Assembly: GCA_964549745.1 (NCBI GenBank)
Contig: CAZJWP010000015.1
Coordinates: forward strand, 1 to 28,670
Reading direction: 5' to 3'
DNA from: J089 sp964549745
GTDB taxonomy: Bacteria > Fidelibacterota > Marinisomatia > Marinisomatales > J089
Length of the DNA stretch: 28,670 bases
Shown here: one piece after another, positions 1 through 7,915 of the stretch
How positions within the stretch are numbered: position 1 is the first letter of the stretch
How the letters are laid out: each line of letters begins with the position of its first letter
The notes under the pieces: model-generated
Told to the model about the DNA's origin: nothing
Database searches by the model: none
What the model saw: only the letters and a program-made list of their open reading frames with translations
Program-made: the position numbers and the translations under genes

Positions 1-316
1 CACTGTTACCCTGAAGGCAGTGATGGAGGATATATTAACGGTCTAGCAGGTCTTGACTATTTATGAAGCGTATCCGAAAAGGTCATTTCTTTTAGAATAA
101 ATGAGATCATTACCCACTTCAGGGGTGTATTTAAAAATAATAGGGATAAGGGAATTAAATATGATGTGATTACAATATCTATTACCCACCTAATCGTTGT
201 ATCCGACCTTTACGGAGTAGACTCATTTATATAAAGCAATATTTTGCATGTTGAGAAATACTTGACTGACCTTTTCTCCCGGCAATAAGTTGATTTGATA
301 TTTAGAGGAGACAATA
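1..316. other. Left-edge non-coding stretch with short repeats
   Basis: I see no convincing gene here. The AT-rich stretch holds two copies of attacccac (109-117 and 181-189), two copies of gtatccga (70-77 and 199-206), an inverted pair ataaatgag/ctcatttat (97-105 and 222-230) and a weaker inverted pair aaaggtc/gaccttt. The extreme left has a small hairpin (cactg at 1-5, cagtg at 18-22). It probably carries the promoter of the cyclic-nucleotide-binding gene: TTGACT at 262-267 is a possible -35, but no good -10 follows. Each repeat on its own is short enough to be chance. Confidence 0.4.
304..310 (+). promoter_or_regulatory. Ribosome binding site deciding a TTG start
   Basis: AGAGGAG sits 6 nt before the TTG at 317, which supports that unusual start codon for the cyclic-nucleotide-binding protein. 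Confidence 0.65.
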
Positions 317-838
317 TTGAAAAACGCCCTCTGGTCCAACTTCTTTAAGAATTGGCAGACAGAAGAAAGTCAGACAGTTTTGACTCTCAAGCAGGTTCCG
401 GTTTTCTCCGGTCTCAAACACCGTGAATTTAATGCCCTTGAAAACCTGATTCACAACCGGAATTACAAACCAGGTGAAATGGTTTTTAAACGTCTGGCGC
501 CGGGTGAAGGAATGTATATTATCTTGTCCGGAAAAGTTGAAATCTACCTGGAAATGGAAGGCGGTGAACGGAACGTTCTGACCACCCTGTCTGACGGTGA
601 TTTTTTTGGAGAATTATCGCTTTTGGACGATGAAGTTCGTTCTGCTGCAGCAGTGGCTGCCGAAGCTACAGAATTATTGGGTTTCTTCCGCCCCGATCTG
701 TTTTCGCTCTTGGAGCGGAACCCGGAATTGGGTAATAAAATCCTGATCAACCTTGCACGAGTCATTAGCGCCCGGCTTCGTAAAACCAACGATTTACTCA
801 CCGCTGCTCAGCGATCACTGGCGAATGAACCAAAATAA
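317..838 (+). CDS. Stand-alone cyclic-nucleotide-binding domain protein
   Basis: A 173-residue protein made almost entirely of one Crp-type cNMP-binding domain (about residues 28-135). The phosphate-binding cassette is visible as FFGELSLLDDEVRSA, with the conserved G98-E99 and R108-S109 that hold the cyclic phosphate in cAMP/cGMP receptors. The last 40 residues form a basic helix, and there is no C-terminal helix-turn-helix, so it is unlikely to bind DNA itself. A regulatory subunit acting on a partner is more plausible. The start is TTG (317-319), chosen because agaggag at 304-310 lies 6 nt upstream. The end overlaps the start of the following permease gene by 14 nt, so the two are probably translated together. 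Ligand and partner are unknown. Confidence 0.85.
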   Translation: MKNALWSNFFKNWQTEESQTVLTLKQVPVFSGLKHREFNALENLIHNRNYKPGEMVFKRLAPGEGMYIILSGKVEIYLEMEGGERNVLTTLSDGDFFGELSLLDDEVRSAAAVAAEATELLGFFRPDLFSLLERNPELGNKILINLARVISARLRKTNDLLTAAQRSLANEPK

Positions 839-1955
839 AGACCCGTTACTGCAGATTTATCGTCTGCTGATTGGCTTGATCTTTATCGGCTTCCTGTATA
901 TTATCTGGCCGTATATATCGTCAGTTGTGGTTCTTTTGGTTTTTGCTTTCCTGTTTACAACGATTCTTCTGCCAAGTGTTGACTACCTGGAACGAAAAAT
1001 AAAAAGCCGTGGACTGAGTGTTCTGGCGGTTACTGTTTTATTAGCTACAATTATTGTTGGATTTATCGGAAGTTTTGCTTCCGGTCTTTACACCCAGGGT
1101 GCGGATTTTTCCCAACAGATCAGTACCGAAGCTTATCAGGAAAACCTGGCCCGGTTGGTACACAACACCAAAGAATCATTACCGCCATTTGTTCAGGATA
1201 TGCTTCCCCGGCAATCTTCCGATTCTGATAACGTCATTGGGTCGATTATTAAGGATTTTTCCGGTGTTTTGCAGAATCTTTTATCGGTTGCCGGTGCCAT
1301 TGGGAATTTCATTTTCAACTTTGTGATGGTGCTGATTTTTACCATTATCCTATTATTCGAGTATCACAATTTTAAGCGGAGTCTTGTGCAGTTCATTTCT
1401 AATAAATATTTCGAGATCGGCCTGCGTCTGATCTTTAATATCGAACGGGCCGTGTCCAGCTATTTACGCGGGCAATTACTGGCTGCCAGCAGCGTGGGGC
1501 TCATGTCGATCATTGGATTATTTATACTCAACCTGTTTGGCGCCAATCTGACACTGGTGATCTTTATCGGCATCATTGCCGGCCTGGCCAACCTGATCCC
1601 GCTTATCGGACCGTTTGTGGGAATGGTCCCCGCTATTATGATTGCCGTGATGAACAACCTGGGGAACGAAGCTGCCCTGACTCACCAATTGTTCAATGTC
1701 ATTCCTTCACCGTTCTATATTGTAGACATTATCCTGATGTTTATCATTGTCCAACAGATCGACAATAATTTTGTCACACCAATGCTGGTCGGGGAAAGCG
1801 TGGGTTTACATCCCATGCTGGTGATGATTGCTTTGTTGGTTGGCGGCACGGTGTTGGGGCCGCTGGGGATGCTATTCGCCGTGCCGGCGGCGGGCGTATT
1901 AAAAGTGGTGGGGAAGGAATGGTCCTTCGTTTCGAAGAACGCCCATTTACTTTAG
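825..1955 (+). CDS. AI-2E family transporter-like membrane permease
   Basis: An integral membrane protein of 376 residues with the AI-2E/PerM (UPF0118) layout: two hydrophobic helices at the N-terminus, a third near residue 60, a soluble insert of about 80 residues, then five or so helices including the conserved GxxAGLANLIPLIGPFVGMVPA loop region and the PMLVGESVGLHPMLVMIALL segment. Family members include autoinducer-2 exporters and Na+/H+ antiporters, so the substrate cannot be named. The open frame extends upstream to 753, but that would overlap the previous gene by 86 nt. The ATG at 825 gives a normal start and a 14-nt overlap. The 3' end overlaps the convergent histidine kinase gene by 9 nt. 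Pairing with a cyclic-nucleotide-binding protein suggests, but does not show, nucleotide-gated regulation. Confidence 0.88.
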   Translation: MNQNKDPLLQIYRLLIGLIFIGFLYIIWPYISSVVVLLVFAFLFTTILLPSVDYLERKIKSRGLSVLAVTVLLATIIVGFIGSFASGLYTQGADFSQQISTEAYQENLARLVHNTKESLPPFVQDMLPRQSSDSDNVIGSIIKDFSGVLQNLLSVAGAIGNFIFNFVMVLIFTIILLFEYHNFKRSLVQFISNKYFEIGLRLIFNIERAVSSYLRGQLLAASSVGLMSIIGLFILNLFGANLTLVIFIGIIAGLANLIPLIGPFVGMVPAIMIAVMNNLGNEAALTHQLFNVIPSPFYIVDIILMFIIVQQIDNNFVTPMLVGESVGLHPMLVMIALLVGGTVLGPLGMLFAVPAAGVLKVVGKEWSFVSKNAHLL

Positions 1956-3752
1956 CTTAGACGTATTTTCGCCCGGTATTTCCTCCGCCTGCGAAGGTTC
2001 CACCGGCAAATTAATAACAAAACAACTCCCGCCTGTCCGACTCTCCGTCACTTGGACATTTCCATTGTGAATACGAACGATATGCCGCACAATAGCTAAT
2101 CCCAAACCGGTTCCGCCTTTCTCACGATCCCGCCCGGGATCGACACGGTAGAACCGTTCAAAAATACGTTCGCGATGTTCAGACGGAATTCCCGGACCCG
2201 CATCTTCGACTTTGACGTGAACCTCCTGATCAAATGACTCAATCGTAATGAAGACCGTTTCTCCCTCCGGACTGTATTTGATCGCATTGTCTAACAGATT
2301 AACCCAGGTTCGGAGAAGGAGCCGTTCATTTCCACGAATTCGAAGATCTGCCGGACAATCCAGATTGACCGCAATCTGCCGCTTCTTGATCTGTGGTGCG
2401 CAGTCAGCGATGGCAGATTCCCACAAGGGTCGTAACAGAATGGGTTCTTCCGAAATTTCCGTCCCGGGTGCTTCCGTATCCAAACGTGACAGTTCCAGTA
2501 AATCTTCAATCAACGCGTTCATTCGGTCGGTTTGGCGCAAAATAGTCTGCGTAAACCGGGTTCGGGAATCCGAATCCAAATCCGGGTCCTGTAATGTCTC
2601 CGTGAATCCTTTGATGCTGGTAATGGGTGTCTTTAATTCATGGGAAACGTTGGCCACAAATTCCTGGCGCATTTGTTCCAAGGACCGGATTTGCGTCAAA
2701 TCCTGGATCACCAGTATACCCGCCAATTCGCCGGATTGTGTGTTATTGACTCGCGCTCGGTGGATCAGTAATATTCTCGGCGGTGTTCCAATTTGTATTT
2801 CTATTTCCGCCAGGGATTCCGATTCCAGCAGTTCATTTAATTCCGTATTTCGAACAATCTCCGGCAACAGGTGACCTTCCACGGCCATCATAAGCGGATG
2901 CAACATTTCCCGTGCGGCCCGATTGATTTTGAGGATTCTATGTTCGGGATCCAGGGCAATCACACCTTCGGACATCCCGCGTAACACTGCTTCCAATTCT
3001 TCCTTCTGATCGCGAACCATTCGAATCCGTCGATCCAGATCACGGGCCATCTGATTTAGTGAATTAGTCAGGTCGTCCAGTTCCCGAATATTTGTGGCGG
3101 CCAGTTCGGGCGTAAACAATTCCCGGGCGTACCGACGGACAGCCAAAGCCAGTTCAGTCAACGGAAATGTCATCCGATGATAGAATCGAAGCCCCAGAGC
3201 TATAACTATGGCAAACAGAAGTAGCGCCGCCAGGATCATCTTGCGATAAAAGTGAAGAACAAAGGAATGGGATTGAGTTTCCGGAATGGTGAGCCGTATA
3301 ATTAGAGGCTGACGTTGGATCAGTATTTTATAGGCGCCATTCATCCGTTTTGTTTTCAGGGTATAATCGTAACGGGTGGAAAAGCCCCAACCCTCAGCCA
3401 AGGCCAGCTTTATTTCCGGATGGTCGCTATAGTTTCCCATTTGCTCCGGATCCATGTGCGAATCTGTCAACACCGATCCATCCGTTCGGATTAAGGTTAA
3501 TCGATAGCCGTATTCAGACGCCCATTCCCGGCAGAAAGCCTGCAGTTCCAGGGGTTGGTTTATGAGGTCTTTTTTGGAGGTAAGCCGAAATTCAAATGCC
3601 CGTGCATTTTCTTTCAATCGGAGCTGGAATTCATTTTCGATTAAATGATCCAGGGAATTACGGGCAATCCAAATAAAGGTAAGTGAAACAAGAAGAAACA
3701 ACCCTATGCCGAAGAACCAGAGTTGTGCCTTAAACGATAAGGGTTTTTTCAT
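1947..3752 (-). CDS. PhoR-like membrane sensor histidine kinase
   Basis: A 601-residue sensor kinase. Order of parts: transmembrane helix (about 11-30), extracytoplasmic sensor domain (31-170), second helix (172-189), HAMP linker (190-245), PAS domain (250-355), HisKA with H371 in FVANVSHELKTP, and a HATPase domain with N485/N489, G1 box DAGPGI (517-522) and G2 box GGTGLGL (546-552). This is the architecture of PhoR/PnpS/WalK kinases. The stimulus cannot be read from sequence, and no pst or phoU genes are in view. The gene starts 4 nt inside the end of the response regulator gene (ATGA overlap), so it is translationally coupled to its partner. Its 3' end overlaps the convergent permease gene. 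Confidence 0.93.
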   Translation of the reverse strand: MKKPLSFKAQLWFFGIGLFLLVSLTFIWIARNSLDHLIENEFQLRLKENARAFEFRLTSKKDLINQPLELQAFCREWASEYGYRLTLIRTDGSVLTDSHMDPEQMGNYSDHPEIKLALAEGWGFSTRYDYTLKTKRMNGAYKILIQRQPLIIRLTIPETQSHSFVLHFYRKMILAALLLFAIVIALGLRFYHRMTFPLTELALAVRRYARELFTPELAATNIRELDDLTNSLNQMARDLDRRIRMVRDQKEELEAVLRGMSEGVIALDPEHRILKINRAAREMLHPLMMAVEGHLLPEIVRNTELNELLESESLAEIEIQIGTPPRILLIHRARVNNTQSGELAGILVIQDLTQIRSLEQMRQEFVANVSHELKTPITSIKGFTETLQDPDLDSDSRTRFTQTILRQTDRMNALIEDLLELSRLDTEAPGTEISEEPILLRPLWESAIADCAPQIKKRQIAVNLDCPADLRIRGNERLLLRTWVNLLDNAIKYSPEGETVFITIESFDQEVHVKVEDAGPGIPSEHRERIFERFYRVDPGRDREKGGTGLGLAIVRHIVRIHNGNVQVTESRTGGSCFVINLPVEPSQAEEIPGENTSKLK

Positions 3753-4444
3753 TTCGGTTCTTTGAATGTATATCCTACACCGCGAACGGTTTTAAGCCAG
3801 GGTCCCATGGACCCGAGTTTTTTTCGGAGACCGACAACCTGGAAATCGACAGACCGATCGGTTACGGGATAATCGGAACCGCGGATTTCGTCAATAATCT
3901 GCGAGCGGGTAAAAACCCAGCCCTTCCGCCGCGCTAAAAATTCAAGGATTTGAAATTCTGTATAAGTCAGGGCAACCTGCTCCCCTTTAATGAACACTTC
4001 ACGACGTTTAGAAGATAAAGTCAAATCGGCGATGACCAGTTTATCTTCCGGGGCAGTGCCCGGTGTTAGTTTTCGGCGCAGGATGGCGCCGATCCGTGCC
4101 ACCAGGACTTTTGGACTAAACGGTTTTGGCAGGTAATCATCCGCTCCCATTTCCAAACCGCGTACGATGTCCGCTTCACTTCCCAGAGCAGTGAGCATGA
4201 GTATGGCCACCGATGCCAGTTTCTCATCGCGTTTCATCAATTTGCAGATATCCAGTCCGCTCATTTTTGGAAGCATCAAATCCAGAACCACCAGATCCGG
4301 CGGATCACCGGATATTTTTTTCCAGGCTTCTTCACCGGTACCTGCTTCCTGAACCCTATAACCTTTCGTATCCAGATGATGAACGATCAGGCTCCGGATA
4401 TCGGGCTCATCTTCAACAACGAGAATTGTAGCTTTGGTAGACAT
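3749..4444 (-). CDS. PhoB/OmpR-family response regulator
   Basis: A 231-residue regulator: a receiver domain (1-120) with acidic pair E11/D12, phospho-acceptor D55 in LVVLDLMLP, T85 and K107, then a winged-helix DNA-binding domain (about 135-230) ending in WLKTVRGVGYTFKEPK, typical of the OmpR/PhoB family. It is first in a two-gene operon with the overlapping histidine kinase. It is divergent from a lipoprotein/TonB receptor unit across 189 bases, which makes that unit a natural candidate target. Phosphate is the usual signal for this subfamily but is not demonstrated here, and I saw no clear Pho box. Confidence 0.93.
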   Translation of the reverse strand: MSTKATILVVEDEPDIRSLIVHHLDTKGYRVQEAGTGEEAWKKISGDPPDLVVLDLMLPKMSGLDICKLMKRDEKLASVAILMLTALGSEADIVRGLEMGADDYLPKPFSPKVLVARIGAILRRKLTPGTAPEDKLVIADLTLSSKRREVFIKGEQVALTYTEFQILEFLARRKGWVFTRSQIIDEIRGSDYPVTDRSVDFQVVGLRKKLGSMGPWLKTVRGVGYTFKEPK

Positions 4445-4633
4445 TTTTTGTTTAGTTAAGCCGACAAATTACCGGCTTCCGTTTCCTTTTTATCTGCGAT
4501 GTTAAGCGATATTATGTTCAAATTAAAACATACTTCGGATAGTGACAATCGCATCCTTTTTTTGAAAATTATCAATATTTGACGGTAAATAAATCCGTGT
4601 TGTCCCACAGGTTTTTGCCATTAATTTTCCTAG
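4445..4633. promoter_or_regulatory. Divergent promoter region between response regulator and lipoprotein
   Basis: This 189-base AT-rich spacer must hold the start signals for both the two-component operon (minus) and the lipoprotein/TonB receptor operon (plus). Visible structure is limited to a short inverted repeat atgtt...aacat around 4515-4531 and a small agccg/cggct hairpin at 4459-4477. No convincing consensus promoter or direct-repeat Pho box was found. Confidence 0.4.
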
Positions 4634-5116
4634 ATGAAAAAACAACGGCGTTTCAAATCCCCAGGAATCCTGTTTCCACTTTTTCTGGTCGTCATTATGT
4701 TAGCCTGCAGTATCGACAATGGGTTAAGTCCTGTTTCCGGCGTGGATGGAGACGTGCGGATTCGCGGAACCTGGCCGGATACTATCCAGGCTGTCATTAT
4801 CGGCGCACTATCCGAGCTGAATCCCGATGCGCTTCAGGATGCATTGGTGGCCTATTCGGATCCGGTGATGCAGGGCGATTCAACATTGGATTTGTTTATC
4901 CAGTTAGAGCCCGGGGCTTATAGCCTGGTTCCTGTGGGAATTACCATTGATCCTGGATTTCTCATCGCCAATTTGGATTCCATTCTAACTGCGCCGCATT
5001 TACCCCTGGTCCCGCTTTTCGATGTCAATGAAAAGCCACCGACAGGTATTCGATCCGTCGGGATTGGAGAAGGATCGGTGAGACAACTGGACACAACCTG
5101 GGTCATAACTTTTTGA
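4634..5116 (+). CDS. Small outer-membrane-type lipoprotein of unknown function
   Basis: A 160-residue protein with a basic N-terminus, a hydrophobic stretch and a lipobox (IMLAC, Cys25), so it should be cleaved and lipidated. I do not recognise the mature domain. It contains alternating hydrophobic segments such as LDLFIQLEPGAYSLVPVGI, which suggests a beta-sandwich. The stop codon overlaps the TTG start of the TonB-dependent receptor that follows, so the two proteins are likely co-translated and may work together at the outer membrane. The substrate of the pair is unknown. Confidence 0.78.
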   Translation: MKKQRRFKSPGILFPLFLVVIMLACSIDNGLSPVSGVDGDVRIRGTWPDTIQAVIIGALSELNPDALQDALVAYSDPVMQGDSTLDLFIQLEPGAYSLVPVGITIDPGFLIANLDSILTAPHLPLVPLFDVNEKPPTGIRSVGIGEGSVRQLDTTWVITF

Positions 5117-7275
5117 AATTTTCCCGGATTCTTAGTTTCATTGCACTGATTGGCGTGGTTCTTTCCGGCCAGACCATCACCGGCAAGGTAACCGATGCCG
5201 TTACCGGCGAAGCCCTGGTTGGTGCCAATGTGATGATCCGTCACACGTTTACCGGCGTTGCCACGGATCGCAATGGCGAATTCCAATTGGATAATATCCC
5301 GGAGGAGGGCGTTGTTGTTATCACAATGATAGGCTATAAAAAACAGGAGAAATCTTATTCTGTCCCGCCGGATCTGAATCTAAACATTGCTCTGAAACAG
5401 GATGTGTTGCAAACACCGCAAGTGATCGTCACGGCCAGCCGCAAAGCGCAGGATGTATTGGAATCCCCGGTATCGGTTTCCGTGATCACCCCACTGAAGA
5501 TACGCGAACAGGGCGCCATTACCCTGGATGAAGTTTTACCTCTGGAAAGCGGCGTAAGCATCGTAAAAGATCAACTGAATATTCGCGGCGCTTCCGGATA
5601 TACCCTCGGGGCCGGAAGCCGTTCTTTGCTGCTATTGGATGGAGTCCCGCTTCTTGGGAGCGCAGCTGGAAACATCACCTGGGAAATTGTTCCAACATCG
5701 GAAGTGGAGCAGGTTGAGATCGTTAAATCCGGAGGTTCGGCGCTCTATGGATCGTCTGCCATGGGCGGCGTGGTCAATATCATTACCCGGAATGCCCCGC
5801 TGAACCGGGAATACCGTTTTCGTACCAAGACAGGAATGTACAGCCAGCCAAAATACGATCAGTGGCATTGGCGTGATTCTCCCGGCTGGATTACCGTAAA
5901 CGAATTCACAGCGTCGCATCCATTCGGTCCCCACGGCGCCTGGTTACGCGTCCAGCAAAAATGGGACGGCGGTTATACGCAATTGGGATGGAGCCAGTCT
6001 TTAAATGTTACCGGAAAGATCAAACTGAATTATGGTAGCGCAAAAACCGCCTCACTGTACGGGAATTACCTCACGGACCACAGCGGCCTCGAATCGCAAT
6101 GGAGAAACGCTGCATCACCGTTTGAAGCGCCGTCAGGGTCAGAAAACGATCATGGAAAAGGGACCAAACTGAATATGAATGGTTTCTTCAACTGGGTTCT
6201 TTCACCCCGGTTAGGTGTGAAGCTGATCGGATCTTTCTATAAAGTCGATTGGCAGAATTATGGAACTAACCAGGATTATTCTCACGAACGGAAGCAATAT
6301 GCTGAAACCCAGTTTTCTCTGGCCGCATCACCACGCACCAATATCATTTTTGGTTCCACAATTCAACCGTCACAAATCCACGCCAGGATTTTTGGCGATC
6401 ACACCGGATTAACATTGGCGGCTTATGGACTCATGCAGCAAAAAGTCACACCACCGGTTTCCTTAAACTTAGGCGCCCGGTACGAATCTTTTTCCGTGGA
6501 TGGCAACACCAAGGGCTATAAACTGGCGCCGCAAGTGGCGGTCAATGCCGTTCTAATGCCCGGATTGGCTCTTCGCAGTTCGCTCAGTACCGGATTCCGG
6601 AGTCCTACACTGGCGGAGCGATACACGCATTCCCAACTCAGTGTATTCAAAGTGGAGCCGAATCCCAACCTGAAACCGGAGACCAGCATTTCCGGAGAAA
6701 TAGGAGGCACCTGGAATCTGCCTTCCTCCGGCGTTTTTTCAGGATTAAACCTGGACGCCGCGTTGTATCAGTACCGGTATGAAAATTTGATTGAGCCCAC
6801 ACCGGATTCGTACGGGATCATTCATTTTGAAAATGTAATTCGCGCCCGTATCACCGGGGCGGACCTCAGCGCGGGATGTTCATTTCTGGATCAGGCACTG
6901 CAAATTTCCCTGGCCTATACCTGGCTGAATCCGGCGGAAGTGAATGCTTCCGGTCAGGTTATGGATACGCTCTCGTATCGTCACCGTCACCACTTTGTAC
7001 CCACGGCTCGTCTTCAGTTGAGTCACTGGTCCTTTTCCGTTGATGGCAGGCTGGCCAGCGCTATTGAGAAAACACAGTTGTTCCAATACGATCCCAAAAC
7101 AGGGAGCGATCCCAGAACGCCGGTAAAGGTATGGAATGGAAGTGTGGGGTGGAAATCCGAACGAATTTCCATACTGTTTCGAATCGAAAATATATTTCAG
7201 TACTACTACGTGGAATTGGAACGGAATATGGGTACCGAACGCAACGCCGCACTATCTGTGATTATACGTATGTAA
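5113..7275 (+). CDS. TonB-dependent outer-membrane receptor
   Basis: A 720-residue receptor with signal peptide (1-19), a carboxypeptidase-like regulatory domain (about 20-105, starting ITGKVTDAVTGEALVGANV), a plug domain (110-228, with LNIRGASGYTLGAGSRSLLL and EIVKSGGSALYGSSAMGGV) and a beta-barrel to the C-terminus. The barrel resembles BtuB/vitamin-type and siderophore receptors; the ligand is not determinable. The start is TTG at 5113, overlapping the lipoprotein stop (TTGA). No ATG lies close enough to keep the signal peptide. It is the second gene of the lipoprotein operon and ends 3 nt before the end of a convergent response regulator gene, so there is no room for an ordinary terminator. 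Confidence 0.93.
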   Translation: MKFSRILSFIALIGVVLSGQTITGKVTDAVTGEALVGANVMIRHTFTGVATDRNGEFQLDNIPEEGVVVITMIGYKKQEKSYSVPPDLNLNIALKQDVLQTPQVIVTASRKAQDVLESPVSVSVITPLKIREQGAITLDEVLPLESGVSIVKDQLNIRGASGYTLGAGSRSLLLLDGVPLLGSAAGNITWEIVPTSEVEQVEIVKSGGSALYGSSAMGGVVNIITRNAPLNREYRFRTKTGMYSQPKYDQWHWRDSPGWITVNEFTASHPFGPHGAWLRVQQKWDGGYTQLGWSQSLNVTGKIKLNYGSAKTASLYGNYLTDHSGLESQWRNAASPFEAPSGSENDHGKGTKLNMNGFFNWVLSPRLGVKLIGSFYKVDWQNYGTNQDYSHERKQYAETQFSLAASPRTNIIFGSTIQPSQIHARIFGDHTGLTLAAYGLMQQKVTPPVSLNLGARYESFSVDGNTKGYKLAPQVAVNAVLMPGLALRSSLSTGFRSPTLAERYTHSQLSVFKVEPNPNLKPETSISGEIGGTWNLPSSGVFSGLNLDAALYQYRYENLIEPTPDSYGIIHFENVIRARITGADLSAGCSFLDQALQISLAYTWLNPAEVNASGQVMDTLSYRHRHHFVPTARLQLSHWSFSVDGRLASAIEKTQLFQYDPKTGSDPRTPVKVWNGSVGWKSERISILFRIENIFQYYYVELERNMGTERNAALSVIIRM

Positions 7276-7278
7276 TGA

Positions 7279-7668
7279 TCAGGCAGCGACTAATGACCGG
7301 ACGGTGTCCCTGAGTGTAGTCATCTTGATGGGTTTCGGAAGATAATCGTCACAACCGGCTTCCAGGCAGTTTTGCCTGTCCTGATTCAGAGCATGGGCAG
7401 TTGCAGCAACAATAGGAATGGCTTTCAATTTAGAATCGTTTCGGATCATCCGAACCAAATCCAGCCCATCTTGCGGACCCTCCAGGGACAAATCCAATAA
7501 GATTAGCGCCGGCACCCGTCGCTGGATGACTTCAACCGCTTCATCTACAGATTCAGCCGATTCCAGATCATAGTCACTACGGAGCACCATTGTAAAATAG
7601 AAGACAGAATCCTGATCATCTTCAACGATCAGAATCATCGGTTTTTCTGTGTTTGTTTTCTTATTCAT
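7279..7668 (-). CDS. Single-domain response regulator (receiver only)
   Basis: A 129-residue CheY-like receiver with acidic residues E16/D17/D18, phospho-acceptor D59 in LILLDLSLEG, T90 and K112 in DYLPKP. There is no output domain, so it would act by protein contact or in a phosphorelay. Its start overlaps the end of a decayed histidine kinase reading frame (stop at 7661-7663), which implies that it was once the second gene of a kinase-regulator operon. The receiver keeps all catalytic residues, so it may now be served by another kinase, such as the one at 1947-3752 (inference). Confidence 0.9.
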   Translation of the reverse strand: MNKKTNTEKPMILIVEDDQDSVFYFTMVLRSDYDLESAESVDEAVEVIQRRVPALILLDLSLEGPQDGLDLVRMIRNDSKLKAIPIVAATAHALNQDRQNCLEAGCDDYLPKPIKMTTLRDTVRSLVAA

Positions 7669-7915
7669 GGTGATTCACCGAAATTTTCGTGTTGTAAAAA
7701 TACAAAACAATTTTGGTTCCGTTGTCCTTTTTACTAAATCCAACGATTTTTCCCTTATTCATTTTCATGTATTGTCTCGTCAGTGTCCATCCTAAACCCA
7801 CACCCTGAAATTATTATGTATATTTTTCATTTTCCTGTAAATATGGTTCAAACAGTTTTTCAATGTATGTTTGGATTGATTTGCGCAGACGAATCTGTCC
7901 CCCGAGGTCATTAGG
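7661..7915 (-). pseudogene. Decayed histidine kinase C-terminus (HATPase remnant)
   Basis: Minus-strand translation in one frame from 7915 to 7661 gives the tail of a sensor-kinase ATPase domain: a degraded G1-like stretch (NDLGGQI), an F box (EKLFEPYLQ), then a G2 box and final strand (GVGLGWTLTRQYMKMNKGKI followed by GTKIVLYF). Two adjacent stop codons, TAATAA at 7811-7816, interrupt the frame between the F and G2 boxes. The dimerisation domain, H box and N box are absent, cut off at the stop codon of the next gene at 7916. The frame ends at 7661-7663, inside the start of the receiver gene, the usual coupling of a kinase with its regulator. It is too broken to be functional. Confidence 0.8.

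Noticed and set aside
753..824. N-terminal extension of the AI-2E-type permease
   Set aside because: It would overlap the upstream gene by 86 nt and adds a non-conserved hydrophilic stretch; ATG at 825 fits better.
2248..2874. 208-codon frame antisense to the histidine kinase
   Set aside because: Ser/Arg-rich shadow of the kinase reading frame with no recognisable domain.
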